Assembly (NCBI RefSeq): GCF_001949145.1
Contig: NW_019091390.1
Location: 1,218,142-1,282,141 of the forward strand
Source: Acanthaster planci
Taxonomy: Eukaryota > Echinodermata > Asteroidea > Valvatida > Acanthasteridae
Direction of reading: 5' to 3'
DNA: 64,000 bases
The notes under the pieces are model-generated. The model did not search any database, was not told the DNA's origin, and saw only the letters and a list, made by a program, of their open reading frames with translations. Position 1 is the first letter of the stretch, and each line of letters starts with the position of its first letter. A program made the translations under genes and the position numbers. Below are positions 25,901 through 50,518 of this stretch, piece by piece.

Positions 25901-26332
25901 TAGGCTTGTTCGGTCAGGGGAGCTTTGGCCCCCTTCCATTCTCTGACCCGTCACACCCCTGGCTGTGGATAAGTGAAGTTAGTCTTTGCATTTTATGACC
26001 CATCTGAACCGGGAGGGGAGGGGGGGCTCCCTGCGGACAAAGGAATGGAAAGTGCCAGCACTCAGAAACAGTACTAAGACTTTAAGGGGGAGGGGTTGAG
26101 GATTCTTTTACGCATGAAATAATCGTTTTTAGAAATATGCTTTGGGAATGTGGAAACCATAGCTCTTATGGACGTTTACGAAGAGTCACGAACAAATGTA
26201 ATCAGTGTAATTGTGTCACTGAGAGGTGTCATTGTTATTTGCATTTACAGTGGAATTTATCATTTTCTACTCAGTATGGATGAAAATATGTACGAAACGG
26301 TCAGTTTCAATTTTTTTCCCTGTGAAATATAG
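22902..26332. other. Downstream and intergenic DNA, no gene recognised
   Basis: This is the stretch between phospholipase A2 gene 1 and the coiled-coil gene. No frame has family resemblance or matching splice sites. A noncoding 5' exon of the coiled-coil gene may lie here but cannot be located. Confidence 0.45.
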
Positions 26333-26345
26333 ATCAACAGAAACA

Positions 26346-27266
26346 ATGGCAGGTTTTAGTCGGAATCAACCTGTCGAGAGTACTTTTCCTGAGTATCTCA
26401 ATGAGGAAGATGATGAGGAAAGCCCTGGTAGAAGTAGGCCTTCTGAATTAAACTCTTGCGATACGGTGCTACAGAGACTGAGCGCTAAGCTCAAGGAACT
26501 GGAGGAAAGAGAGGCCTCGACACGGTTGGAGGTCCAAACGTTGAAGCTGCAGGTGGAAGCTTCGCGGAGGGATCATGAGAGGATCGTGCTTTTAGAGATG
26601 AGGAAAAATGAAGCTGAGGCCTACGCAGACGCTATGGCAACAGAGCGGGCAGCTATCGCGCGGGAGAGAGATCAAGTGAAGTCGGCGCAGGAGGAGCGCA
26701 TACAGCAGGTCAGAGTCGCCCTAGCGAAGGCAGAGGCAGAGAGGGAAAAGATGGAGAAAGATTACCAGGCCAAACTAGCCGAGTTGAAGCGCAAGCACAA
26801 CGCACAGAACAATACTCTGCAGCTGTGGGAGGCCGAACTCCGGCAACTGAGAGACGAAAACGCCGAACTCAAACGGGAAAACAACTTCCTGAGGGAGACG
26901 TTCTTCGCCGTCAGTCCCTACCAGGGCGACAGTCAGCGGCTGAGTTGTTTCTCGTGCGGGCAGGGTTACAGCGCCGAAGCTCACACGGGCAACGAGTGTA
27001 CTTTCCACCCGCTGCCGCCCGTCCCACCACTCGTGTGGCACCGCTGGCAGCACGAACATCTGAACAAATACCAGCGCTCCGCCTACAGGCAGTACTTTTA
27101 CTGGTCTTGTTGCAACACGCTGGCGGCCAAGGGGCGGCGCCCCGAAGGGTGCCGTCGGGGACCCCACCACCAGAAGTGGGAGATGGACGTTGTAATGAAA
27201 CGAGTCATGTTGTCTCGTGACATTCTGAACGAAAATGACGAGCAACGCGACCCTAGGATCTTCTGA
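26346..27266 (+). CDS. Coiled-coil protein with C-terminal CHORD-like Cys/His module
   Basis: This is a 306-residue, single-coding-exon gene, and I do not recognise a named orthologue. Residues 1-40 are acidic and serine-rich. Residues about 41-190 are a long Glu/Lys/Arg/Leu-rich coiled coil (for example KLKELEERE and DENAELKREN). The C-terminal third has C-x2-C (201, 204), C-x2-HP (218, 221), WSCC (255-256), GC (269) and GPHH (274-275). The order CxxC...CxxHP...WSCC...GC...GxH resembles the zinc-binding CHORD fold, where the first pair is usually spaced C-x4-C, so treat it as CHORD-like. ATG 26346 is chosen because a pyrimidine tract and AG end at 26332. An in-frame ATG at 26226 would lie in the presumed intron or UTR. 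The gene sits between the two inverted phospholipase A2 genes. A role as a scaffold or zinc-dependent adaptor is only a guess. Confidence 0.85.
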   Translation: MAGFSRNQPVESTFPEYLNEEDDEESPGRSRPSELNSCDTVLQRLSAKLKELEEREASTRLEVQTLKLQVEASRRDHERIVLLEMRKNEAEAYADAMATERAAIARERDQVKSAQEERIQQVRVALAKAEAEREKMEKDYQAKLAELKRKHNAQNNTLQLWEAELRQLRDENAELKRENNFLRETFFAVSPYQGDSQRLSCFSCGQGYSAEAHTGNECTFHPLPPVPPLVWHRWQHEHLNKYQRSAYRQYFYWSCCNTLAAKGRRPEGCRRGPHHQKWEMDVVMKRVMLSRDILNENDEQRDPRIF

Positions 27267-28791
27267 TGGCCGAGCAAGGTCAAGTTTGATCCGCATGATG
27301 GCTCCACTGTGAGTAATATGCCTCCACGCCTCAAATTCACATCTAGTCATCATAATTACAAAAAGAAAAAAAATTATATCAAGAAGTTTTGTACAGTTCC
27401 CGCTCTTGTGATTCCACAAATTTGTACTCCTTTTGTAAATAGGTATAAAATGCTTTCCTTAAAATGTTTGTCTTTAAAGACCGTTGACCGATTGGTCACA
27501 CATTTTATCCAGAACCTTGTTTAAAGACAGTATAAGTTTTATCAGAGTTTACATCTTAGCCAATTCATTTTCAAGATATATAAAATATACCCCTACGACG
27601 ATACATTATTGGTAAGGCCATGTTTATACGATAAATTTTACCAAAGGTGTGCATGACATTTTAAATTTTGTTTTAATATTTCGTCCAAGTAAACATTGAT
27701 GTACATATTAATTTCAAATCTACTCCAGTTTAAAGCTGCTGTGTAGACTTTAATTCGATGATTGCAGCAATCAATTCGTACAAACCTGTTTTAAATAATT
27801 TATTGTATTGTATATTTAATGAAACTCTAAAGAGAATTTTGAAACAATTGTTTCACGAGTTTGATGTGTAAGTACAACAATGCACTGCGACGATATACTT
27901 CCTTGTACCTACTGAAGAATTGTACATGTATTCAACTGATGTACGGAGCTACTAGTATTCAGATTTCAGCCTTTTCTTACAGGGTGTCAAGTTCAACGTT
28001 GAATAGACTGTAATTACGCATAAATTACGCATATGATTTAAGGTTGCGTTTTCGAATAATTCTTCTGATTTAACAGTATGTAATGTAATAGTTCACACAG
28101 CGTGATTCTTATCTTGCAATTTTGTGTTCCATTTAACATTAATTTGAAATTTCATAATTTTAAGGGCATTTTTAGATACTTCAAAAATACTTTTTTGCCG
28201 ATGTAACTAGTTCTGTATGTTTATATTAAGCAAACAATTTAATGTTAAATCAGGAAGAAGTCGTGCTGTTATAGATATTTCAGTACTATATTCGGCCAGA
28301 ATTTTTGAGACTTTGTTGCATTCAGTTTTCTCTTTTTGGGACTGGATACTATTTCAGTTGATGACAGTACATGGATGTAGGTTATTTGAACAGAACACCC
28401 CAAATAAACAGGGTCTTCCTGAGATGACATCACAACGATCATTGTCATCCATGATCTGGAAAAGCATGGGTCAAATTGAAATCTTAGAAAGGAAAAGCAC
28501 GAGTCAAACTGAAATCTTCCAAAGTGTGCACTCTTCACTAAAGTTAATAAAAGGTGACGGTTTTCATACATTTAAATTAGCAGAAAGATATTCAAAATGT
28601 GAAAGAAAAGTTGTTGCAAGGACCCTGCTACTTCAACCCTCCACTTTGGATATAGGCTTAATTTTTTTTCATAAAAATTAAGGGAGCAGAGAATAAAATC
28701 GGTATCGTCTTTTTTTTTTTAGCTGCATGATGCAAATAAATAGCACGTTCCTTTATGAGACAGGGAGGGTGGCTATCAGTCGGTCCAAGGT
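27267..28791. other. 3' UTR of the coiled-coil gene and intergenic DNA
   Basis: AT-rich sequence without recognisable exons follows the stop codon. AATAAA occurs near 28693 on the plus strand. A 33-bp unit is tandemly duplicated at 28458-28523 within a 154-codon frame that has no family features. The end overlaps the 3' side of the minus-strand phospholipase A2 gene. Confidence 0.45.
28458..28523 (+). repeat. Two tandem 33-bp units
   Basis: GGAAAAGCA-Y-G-R-GTCAAA-Y-TGAAATCTT is repeated at 28458 and 28491 with a few transitions. The 33-bp period keeps the surrounding 154-codon frame open, but nothing else suggests coding. Confidence 0.7.
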
Positions 28792-31726
28792 CTAGCATTC
28801 GGAGTTGCTCCAGTTGCGATAAGCCTCGTTATAGGTTGACCGTGCCTCCGCGAGGCAGTAGGCGAGATCTTTGTCGCAGTTACAGATCGTCAGAGCGCAT
28901 TCCTTCTCGTCTCCATCATACCCAGGATAGTCCGAGGCTGTCTCTGAAACGGTAATCAGGTTTTTTCCAGTAAAACTTGCATGAGATGGAACTGCAGAAA
29001 AAACCTCCCAAATCTCTGACTGAAATTTACACATTAGGTGTCTCGTTATCACATCATTGACATCCTAAAATGTGAATGAAAAACAGCACACTTTTGGTAC
29101 ATTGGTACACATGAACTTTCAGCACCTTTTTGTTTCGCTTATTTGAAGCTGTGTTTGTACCTTTTTGTTTTTTATGCTATATCGAATACCAATATTCATG
29201 AGCAAACTGTGCCGTCACTCTTGGCACAAGACTCAATGTCACAAGAATGATACAACCGTAGCTGCGGAAATAGGTCCAGAAAAGCGTGGAAAATTCTTTT
29301 CTGAAAAAATAACCCCCGCTGCAGGCCAAAAATGGTTTCGTACGTTGAAGAGGAGTGTATAAGAAAAATTCACCAATCTTCCTTTAACCCTAACTCCCTA
29401 CGTGTGTGCAAAATCATATTAACATTGGAGGATTCAGGAATGTTAGGGTTAAATTGAATTTCCAATTTTTTGATGTCTTACTGCATGTCACGGTTGCATC
29501 GTCGCTCCCACACGAACTCGTGGTCATTTGGTAGCGGATGGTGTACGTCTGTCGGTACGAGCATGGACTTTGGTCGTAGCATTTGTCATGAAAGTAACAG
29601 CAGCTTCAGACAATGGAGAAAGAGAGAAAGGAACGCTGACATGAGAAAACATAGAATGGAAAATACAGTTTGCAAACTTTCTTCAAAACCGTTCCGAAAA
29701 CAGGAGATTTGTTCCTGTGCACTTTAAGTAAAGACGCTCATTTCAGTTTTTTTCAATTTTTTGTTTATTCCTGGCTTTATTAAATCCCCAGGGTGTATGT
29801 AAAACCATATTTAAGTCGGAGGATTTGGGACTGATGGGGCTATTTGAAGTTATTTTATTGATTTTTTTTCATGATATGTTGCTATTGCTTTTATTTCCTT
29901 GTGTTTTTGCATTTTATAATTTTTATGTTAATTGCTTCCCTTTCCCCATGTAACCAGTTGGAGAGCCCTCGACAGAAACCAGGTTTCTTTTGGGAAATTC
30001 AGCGGGAGCTGGTTAAATGTTACGTCCTTTATGTTTTGTTCAACTGTGTAAATAAATAATTTGTGTATTGAATGTCTTTGTACGTGTATCCTGAAAATGA
30101 AATAAATAAAATTATGAAATGAAATGACAATATTGGCGGTTGCGAGGGAAATTGAAATCGAGGATATCAGCACGACTGGTTAGCTCGCTGTATCTTGGCT
30201 AACGTTCAACTAGAATGAACCTTAGTACATCGGTTATGATTTAAAGATCTGCACGAAAATCCCACCCAAGAACCTTTAAAAATCGCCTTATCTGACCTTT
30301 TTTTTTTGAGAATCGATGGCTCATTGCGGCTGGAATACTGAATGGTTGCATATTTCAACCACCGAAAGTTGCTTGCGAATGAAGAAGTGAGATGGTTTCA
30401 TCAACTAATTCACTCTCCTATTTACCGGCTGTTTGGGCAGTTTCTTACCTCCAACCCTAATTGTCTTGAATCATTCAATTTACACTCAAAACGGGTTAGG
30501 GTTAAGCAGTGCTTGAAGACTCAACGAGGTAAATTTTCCTTCTCTGGGAGAAAATTACAAACGGTTTGCGTGACGTGGGGTATGCTTAAAGGAGATTTCC
30601 CCACGGAACAAAACAACTGCCCCGAAAGATGTCTACCATGTAAAGCTTCTGTTAGTTACTCCTGGTGTCAACCTCGTTCCTCAAAAGATTGACTCAGCGC
30701 GTGATTACGTTGTATCGACTGATCGATGTTCGCAAAATCTGTCACTCCAATAGGCTAGTACTGAAAAAAAGAAGAAGCTTACTCGTCTGTTGCATCCAGC
30801 GGGTTCCCGGCGCCTCCCAATCCACAGTAACACCCGTAACCAGTGTAAGCTCGTGCACTTTCGATGAGACTCAGGCCGGTGGTGCATGACGTCATTTTAC
30901 CCATTTGGCCAACATTGGTGATAGAAACTGCCATGCGTGAAAGTTTAAACATAAAGGAGTAACTGACATCATTCCCAGAACCGAGTATGCTCTGTACTTA
31001 CCACTGTAAAACTTTGGCAGCAACATAATTTGCCGATTAAAGAGCCATTGTTTTCAGACCTCTCTACCGAGAGCGATATCTGCCGCCAAAATCTCGGCTT
31101 TCCCAAAATGAGGAGTCTTGGAGTGCATGTAAAAGCACGCATGTTTACATCCATGTAGTTTCGGTTCAATGTAGCGTAGTGCTTTGCTGCCCAGGTTATT
31201 GACACCTCACACTTTCAAGAGGCGGACCCGCGTAGCGCATGGAGAGAAAAGTTAAATTTTAAAGCAGGCCTGTTTTGAAATAAAAATGGAAAGCGTCCAA
31301 TTTTTACTTTAAAAAAAATCGGTGTCAAAATAAATTCAAGGCATCATACCATTCTAACACCATGCTGAAGAAATGTGACCTGTTTCAGAGATGATACCAT
31401 CAATAATCAGTAACAAGAACGATGCAAATTTCACAACTTTATTTGCCCGTGTATAATAACTACCGAAGATTTTTGCACCCAACCGTTGAATCTGGAGCGC
31501 TTTAAAGTATGAAATTAATAACGAGGGGAGGAACTGTAAAACCTCAATTACCAACTTCATTCTGGTTTTGGAATGGTACGGTATATAGGCCACATGATAA
31601 ATTCAGTCAAACGGAATACCCACCGTCCTGTTGATCTCTCTTATTAAAAGGTAAGCCAGCCTCGATGAGGTTAACGCAAGTACTCGGCAGACTCACAAAC
31701 AAAACGATGAAGCACAATTTGCCCAT
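28792..31726 (-). CDS. Secreted phospholipase A2, group I-like (gene 2, four exons)
   Basis: On the minus strand, exons 31726-31624, 30927-30783, 29603-29482 and 28943-28792 join to 522 nt and encode 173 residues. Exon 1 gives a signal peptide beginning MGKLCFIVLFVSL. Exon 2 has the calcium loop YGCYCGLGGAGNPLD, exon 3 has CCYFHDKCY (catalytic H88, calcium ligand D89), and exon 4 has ICNCDKDLAYC (D147). Exon 1 and exon 4 have exactly the lengths of gene 1 (103 and 152 nt). Exons 2 and 3 are each one codon shorter, and intron phases 1, 2, 1 are identical, so the two are duplicates. The last 20 residues are nearly identical to gene 1. All catalytic and disulfide residues are present. Donors are GTGGGT, GTAAGC and GTAAGA. 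The function is extracellular phospholipid hydrolysis; digestive, immune or venom use cannot be told apart here. Confidence 0.9.
29384..29452. repeat. 69-bp micro-element with TTAACCCTAAC / GTTAGGGTTAA ends
   Basis: Perfect 11-bp inverted ends bound a core with AAAATCATATTAAC and TTGGAGGATTCAGGA. It lies in intron 3 of phospholipase A2 gene 2. Degenerate relatives of the core, without good ends, occur at about 29786-29838 and 45735-45800 (GTAAAATCATATT...GAGGATTTGGGACT). Confidence 0.6.
30452..30505. repeat. Micro-element with AACCCTAA / TTAGGGTT ends
   Basis: This is the shorter relative of the 7466 and 29384 elements, in intron 2 of phospholipase A2 gene 2. The left end is AACCCTAATT and the right end is GGTTAGGGTTAA. 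The core differs from the other copies. Confidence 0.45.
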
Positions 31727-31790
31727 GTCGATTTAAGCAACGTACGGATTTATTCACAATTCACAGTACGTGTTTTCCCACCAGAAAGGG

Positions 31791-31800
31791 AATATAAAAT
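31791..31800 (-). promoter_or_regulatory. Candidate TATA box of phospholipase A2 gene 2
   Basis: The minus strand reads ATTTTATATT about 65 bp before the start codon at 31726, matching the spacing seen in gene 1. Confidence 0.4.
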
Positions 31801-33214
31801 GGTGGCAGTATATCCTGGTCACTATATATTTGCTGGTATAACAACATTCATCAACTCGCACATCTTTGTCGTTGAGATATGTCTAGGAAGTGCCCGCAAC
31901 TTTAAGTACTACGTAACCGGTGACACAAATCCCACGGAATGGAAGGATATTGAGTTTTTTAAAGGGGGGGGGCAAGATCATCCCTGGGAAATATGGCGAT
32001 CATCGATTAGCTTTATGGTCACTAAAACTGAAATAAAGAGGGGGAAGACGTCCAAATTGAAGATCGGTCAACTTTGTGGTATCCACATCACGAACAGGGC
32101 CTCCATAGGTTTGTCCCACACCCGCATAAATATTGACTGCGTCTGTCTCATCGGTGTTTTATTAGAAACTGCAGGATTTTTTGGCAAACACAAATTTAAT
32201 CCATGTGACTTGACGGGCACATAATTTCAGTGAAAGTGGACTGTGAAATATTAAGCGGCACGAAAACACTATAAAGCGGCGTGGATTTCAAGGCTAAAGC
32301 TCCTTCAGGCTTCTAGCTCAGTGTTCAATGTGTACAGCTCAGTGTACGGTGGCCCCAAGCCGTGATTTCATGTGCGCCGTGCTCTGAACGCCGGTGTTTG
32401 CGGAAAGTGCAGTTTCTTATGCTTATCGTCATCATGTACTTGTCATCATGTGGTATTTCTTCTCTTCCACGGTTAGACCTCTTCAGGCTGCATGTAGGTC
32501 TCCACGCAGGCCCAGTACTTAGGCTTACTAAAATCATGGAGCCATACAGTAGCCAGCCAGCGCTTCGCTGACATGATGATTTCTTTCCTCAGCTCGGAGA
32601 CTTCCTGAATTCTTGCCGCCTTTTATTTTTTTCTCAAGAAACCTGGAAAAGGGGAAAGCTGAAGCCTTTTATTTGCCAGGACTGTCTACCAAGAGAGAAA
32701 GAGATGAGGTTTAGGAGTCAGTGACGGTGTGACGTATTTTTGGGGCCACATATGAGCTCATTCCATAAGTTCAAACACGCACTGCTCACTCAAAAACAGA
32801 ATAAAGTCACGTAAAATTAAAAACAAGTTCAAAGATTCGCATTTCCTCATTTTTTAAAGACTGGGATACTTGGGAATCTTTTAAGGGGACGTGCATTTTT
32901 AATTATCCCTCAAGTCATCATCCCTACTTGGGTTTAGGCTCGTCTGCGCAAAAACTGCCGCCCTCCATGCACGAACCGGGACACTGCGTACCCGCACTCC
33001 AAACTCATGACGTTGTGAGACCGAGGTTGTGGATTATACAATCAGTGACGAGTAGCGTGGTCGTGCCCAGGGAAAAAGGTGCCCAATTGTCTAGTATCCA
33101 GTATACAATAACTTCAAACCAACCAGAATGCTCCTATTTGTGAAAATACCAGACTTACAACCCTGACAAATCAGTTTTGAACATGATGCAGTCTGGTCCC
33201 AGTCTCTCGCCAGA

Positions 33215-33415
33215 CTGCGTATTTACATATATCTTTATTTTCTACCTCGTATATACAAAATTTCTATTAAAAAAAATTTTTGAAAAATATTTTTTGACAA
33301 TGAATAAACAGAAATATTATTTTAAATAATTAATTTTTTGTTTAATAGTAATATTTAATAGTAATATTCAAAATTTATATTTAAAAATTATTATAAAATC
33401 AGCATAATAAATCAC
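33215..33415. repeat. AT-rich low-complexity block upstream of VCP
   Basis: The sequence is almost purely A and T with repeated TAATAGTAATATT-type units, ending about 360 bp before the VCP start codon. It could be nucleosome-depleting or simply low complexity. Confidence 0.7.
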
Positions 33416-33778
33416 TGACAAGAGTTCCCTATGTCATTACACGTGTGGTTCCACACAATAATGTGCGTACAAAATGATAGTACATTGTACATGTAGTACG
33501 TAATACATGTAATAATAACTCATGCCGGTGGTACTGTGTTCTAGTTACTGAAGCTGAGTAACATTTTTTCTGTGAACCGAGGTGACTCTGAGCTCTGCAG
33601 ATTCTTTTATCTCTGCTGCAACGTGAATCATCCTCACCGAGTATTTCTCAAAACACTGGCGCATATAAATTCACTCCTACTCCTAGCCTAGGTGTAAATA
33701 AGAAGAGAAACAAAGTCTAGAACAAAGTAGAAGGTCTGAAAGTCGGAGGATTGTCTAACAAGTGTGAAACGCTGCAAA

Positions 33779-47001
<13,223 letters not shown>

Positions 47002-47975
47002 TGAGAGATTCCCTCCAGGATTCTGCCCACATCACTGGGTCGGTATGGAAAACGGGGCTCCGCCGACCTACAGTCTTACTTTCGACAGTTTAATGGACGC
47101 ATCTGCTACTCAAAAGGCCTACCGCATTCTTCATTCCACGGTGTGCAACAACCTCGTTAAAAAGAGATCTAGGGAAAGATGTTACTGTCGAAGTGTCACA
47201 TTGGCGTATTGGGACATTCATAGGATTAATGTAGGTCTGTTCTTTGCACACTAAAGTTTTTTGGCTTCAGTTTTGTTCACACGTATTTCCTCCAGTCCTC
47301 CTGTAAAAAAAGTTCTGTATTGCCTCGAAAAAGAAGGAAAAACAATGAGGGATATTAATTTTGGATTTTGGCCCTGCCCGACGTGTATAGTTTAACACTG
47401 TATGCTCAGCGTATGCCCCCGAAGAATGAATTCCATCTCCCCGGCGCAAATCTATCGGAATGGGATATCTTGGAATGAATGTTGATTCATGTATTAGCTT
47501 TTTGCGTGCTATTTGATTTTGACAGTGTTCGGAGTTGCAGACGCCATTTTGTATAAAAAAAAAATTAACAGAATTCCATATGTAGAAATCAATCATGATA
47601 AGTATATGAGGTAAAATGAAAGCTTTGTTTATATCAAATTGTAATGTAGACTTCATATTATAGACTGGAATTTCTCACGGTGAAGGTAGATCCGGGTCTT
47701 ATAAAGTGGCTAGCGTCTAGTCCAGGTGAAATAGATACAAAAACAACCCAAGATTCAAACTTTGCACTGCATTCTGCATTATGTAATGTTACCTCAACCT
47801 TTGTATTGGTTGATATTTGACTACCGAAATGCAGTGACTGTAACAAGTATAGCTACGCAATGCATAGAATCCAGCACCTTTTTGGGCAAAACAATGCGAG
47901 ATCAACAAAACCACCCGAGTCCATTTTGATAAAATGGTGCAGGAATGACATCATTCATGAGTCATCTGTCCGCAT

Positions 47976-48070
47976 CGAGCAGAAGCACCACCCTCACTGG
48001 TCGAAAGGAGCTTCCATTGTCAGGAAAACAGTGCTCTATCTTGGTCTAGCACGAGGCCCATACGGGCATC
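47976..48070 (-). repeat. Dispersed repeat, copy 5 (inverted, internally deleted)
   Basis: GAGCAGAAGCACCACCCTCA, TCGAAAGGAGCTTCC and CTATCTTGGTCTAGCACGAG are the reverse complements of the family blocks. The central part is missing. Confidence 0.5.
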
Positions 48071-49463
48071 TGATATCATGTATAGATATACGAGTGGGCA
48101 TGAAACCCTTTCTTGAGACTGCCGTGGTGGCTACTCCAGATAAACCTGGTGATTTGTGCACCACTGACTGTCTGGTCAGTCTGTGTTCTTATACGCTTGT
48201 TTCCTCAACTAGCCGTGTCAAAGTATGACCTGATTTTTCTAGGAGTTGAAGCAGGAGGGAAGACGGAAAAGAGAGAAGAAATGATCTTACGTAATGCAAG
48301 CACTGATCCTTTGTATGACTCGGCCAGTTTGTCGGTTGTGTCTATAACTGGTTTCATGTCACAGAAATGCCCTGTAGGTCAACTGCTGTGAAGGTTGAAG
48401 TTACTCTTGCATCTGTGGCCAGTAAACAAGGGGGCCTTCTTAATGAGACAAGCCCTTTGAGCGGTCCCACAATCACTGCAGACATATAAAAACAGCGGGC
48501 CTTCCATCCAGTGAGCACATTTTAAAACTTATTTCAGTTTTGTCAGGTGTTAAAAGTTGGTTTCTTAAAATGAACAACAGACTGAACAGGTTTGACAGTT
48601 TCTAGTCCATTGTAATTGGGTTATTTTTCCCGTGTAGTTTCACCATTATTGATTTGGATGATTGGAAATGCTGAATTTGCGTCACTTACTGCGATTTCTG
48701 TTATCCACTGCATGAAGGGAGCAACTTCAAGCCTAAATAACACGAGTCAAAAATCTCCTGAAGGAGATGTGCATCTCATTTGTCAAGTAATTCTTGTACT
48801 GTTTGACTGGGAAAATTATTCAACATGAGTGTGTTTCTTCGACCTTCACTGGTTGTATGTAGCTAGAGCATTCATATTTAATGCAGTTTTAAAGGGGCAA
48901 GTGACTTTATTTAAAAACATTTGTAGTTACAATGTTTATTTTTAAATGCACTTTGACAGATTCTTAGTGACATGTTGAGATTCTGCTGACCAACAAACTT
49001 TGAAAATGAATTAAAATTCATTACCACTGCACTTCGAATCTTCTCAGTATTGAAATGCATGACTCAAGTAACACAAGGTTGATGATAACAGTGGCTGCAT
49101 GTGCGGTAATTTCCCCTCGCACACACCTATACTTATTTGTTCATCCATAATGACGTCTTTGACATTTTGATTATTTGGGATAAATTTTCAGACCCACCTT
49201 GAGGTGTAAATAAGGGAGAACACGAGTTGACATGTTGGAATAAATGATTGTAAAACATAAGTCAGCACATGTGATGGTGATGGAGCCCCCACCCATTCTG
49301 AGCTCAGTAGTAATTACACGAGAGAATTAAGCAATCGGTCTCAAAAATAAAAAAAAATGCTTAGTTGCCACGCTGGGCTTTACTTAATTGCTTAAATGTT
49401 ACAAACATTGTAAGTCTCCTCTTGAAGCATAATTAACAACTTATTTAGTGTTACTGTTGTCTT

Positions 49464-49494
49464 AATAAATGTTGATTAAAATTGATTGAATAAA
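49464..49494 (+). terminator. Candidate polyadenylation signals of VCP
   Basis: Two AATAAA hexamers 25 bp apart (49464 and 49489) are followed by a T-rich tract. They are the strongest such signals between VCP and UGCG. Use by VCP is inferred from position only. Confidence 0.35.
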
Positions 49495-50518
49495 ATGGCT
49501 TTTCTTTATGATTCTTTATGAGCCGAGTCGCTTCATAATTGGTATCTATAGCAAAAAGTTGCTCTTGGGGCCTTTTTGTCCCAAAGAAGAAAAGGTGTCG
49601 ACGCTTCAAAAGGTACTGCTAGTCTACTAGTGCCTACCTCCAGGAGGATTTTTTAACAGATGGATGGAAATTGGGACAACTCTTCAGAATGGAAACGGAT
49701 ATCGGCGATATAATTATATGCCCCAAACAGCACCCTCCCCAATCAAAACCTTGATACGCGACTACTTAAATGTTCAACAAAGGCTTGGATCAACGTAAGG
49801 GATGGGGGCTATGTATTCCCTACTTCCGTCCGGGGGTTATAGAATCCCAATTTTTTTTTATAAAGAGAGAAAGTTTTGAAAAAAATCACGTGATATGAAA
49901 TGTCGTCGGAAAGTGAGCTAAAATATGCACGATTAAATCCGTTAACCAACCGTAGATTCTCAAAATAAAATTTCGGGTGGAGAAAGGACCTGGGTGTTTA
50001 CGAGGGGACGTTCAGCCCCCACTGACTTCCCCCCCAGTTTTTGGAAATATACGTGGGTTTCAGGTGCCATGACGCAATCGAATCCCAGCCCCGGGGCCCC
50101 ACCGCAAGGGCGTGTCAGAGCTAGTCTTCGCTCGGGAAATGCGCAAGAACGCCCCTGTAGTAGACGTAGCCGTAGTCCCATCCCAGAAGTGCCTTTCGGA
50201 CACGGATATTGCGGTCGGTCGTGTGTGGCCCACTTCACAATCGTCAGAGCCATATGACAGACACATGACCTGATCGTACGATTAACCAATGCACGACGAG
50301 ATCGGAATGTCAGCCGCTAGCACTACGTTGTGCTTAAGACTCGCGCTTGTAGTACGTACGTGCATGCAAGACATGTCAGGGTGTTCCACCCATCCATGTT
50401 GAGTTTAAATGCTGCCGAGAGCGTTTTGACCCAGTTCACATAAATCAGGATCACCATTGAAGTGTTTCGTTTTTACCATGACAAATCCCTGTGTGCGAGT
50501 GAGATTCTCAGCCCAACG

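Larger units (their letters stand above)
31727..33778. other. Intergenic DNA between phospholipase A2 gene 2 and VCP
   Basis: These two genes are divergent, so this 2-kb stretch should hold both promoters. An ATTTTATATT box (minus strand, 31800-31791) is about 65 bp upstream of the phospholipase start. A very AT-rich block at about 33215-33415 precedes VCP. A 141-codon frame at 31799-32224 has no domain and overlaps the promoter position, so I do not call it a gene. Confidence 0.45.
47002..50518. other. VCP 3' UTR and intergenic DNA before UGCG
   Basis: No coding exon is recognised. A shortened inverted copy of the dispersed repeat lies at 47976-48070. Two AATAAA signals at 49464-49469 and 49489-49494 are followed by T-rich sequence and are the best candidate ends for a long (about 2.5 kb) VCP 3' UTR. 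From about 49980 to 50518 the sequence is GC/CpG-richer and probably holds the UGCG promoter and 5' UTR. Confidence 0.4.

Noticed and set aside
28217..28681. 154-codon open frame on the plus strand
   Set aside because: No domain, a 33-bp tandem duplication accounts for part of it, and it lies in AT-rich 3' DNA without splice or promoter support.
31799..32224. 141-codon open frame on the plus strand
   Set aside because: It begins at the TATA-like region of the minus-strand phospholipase A2 gene, and has no recognisable family or codon pattern.
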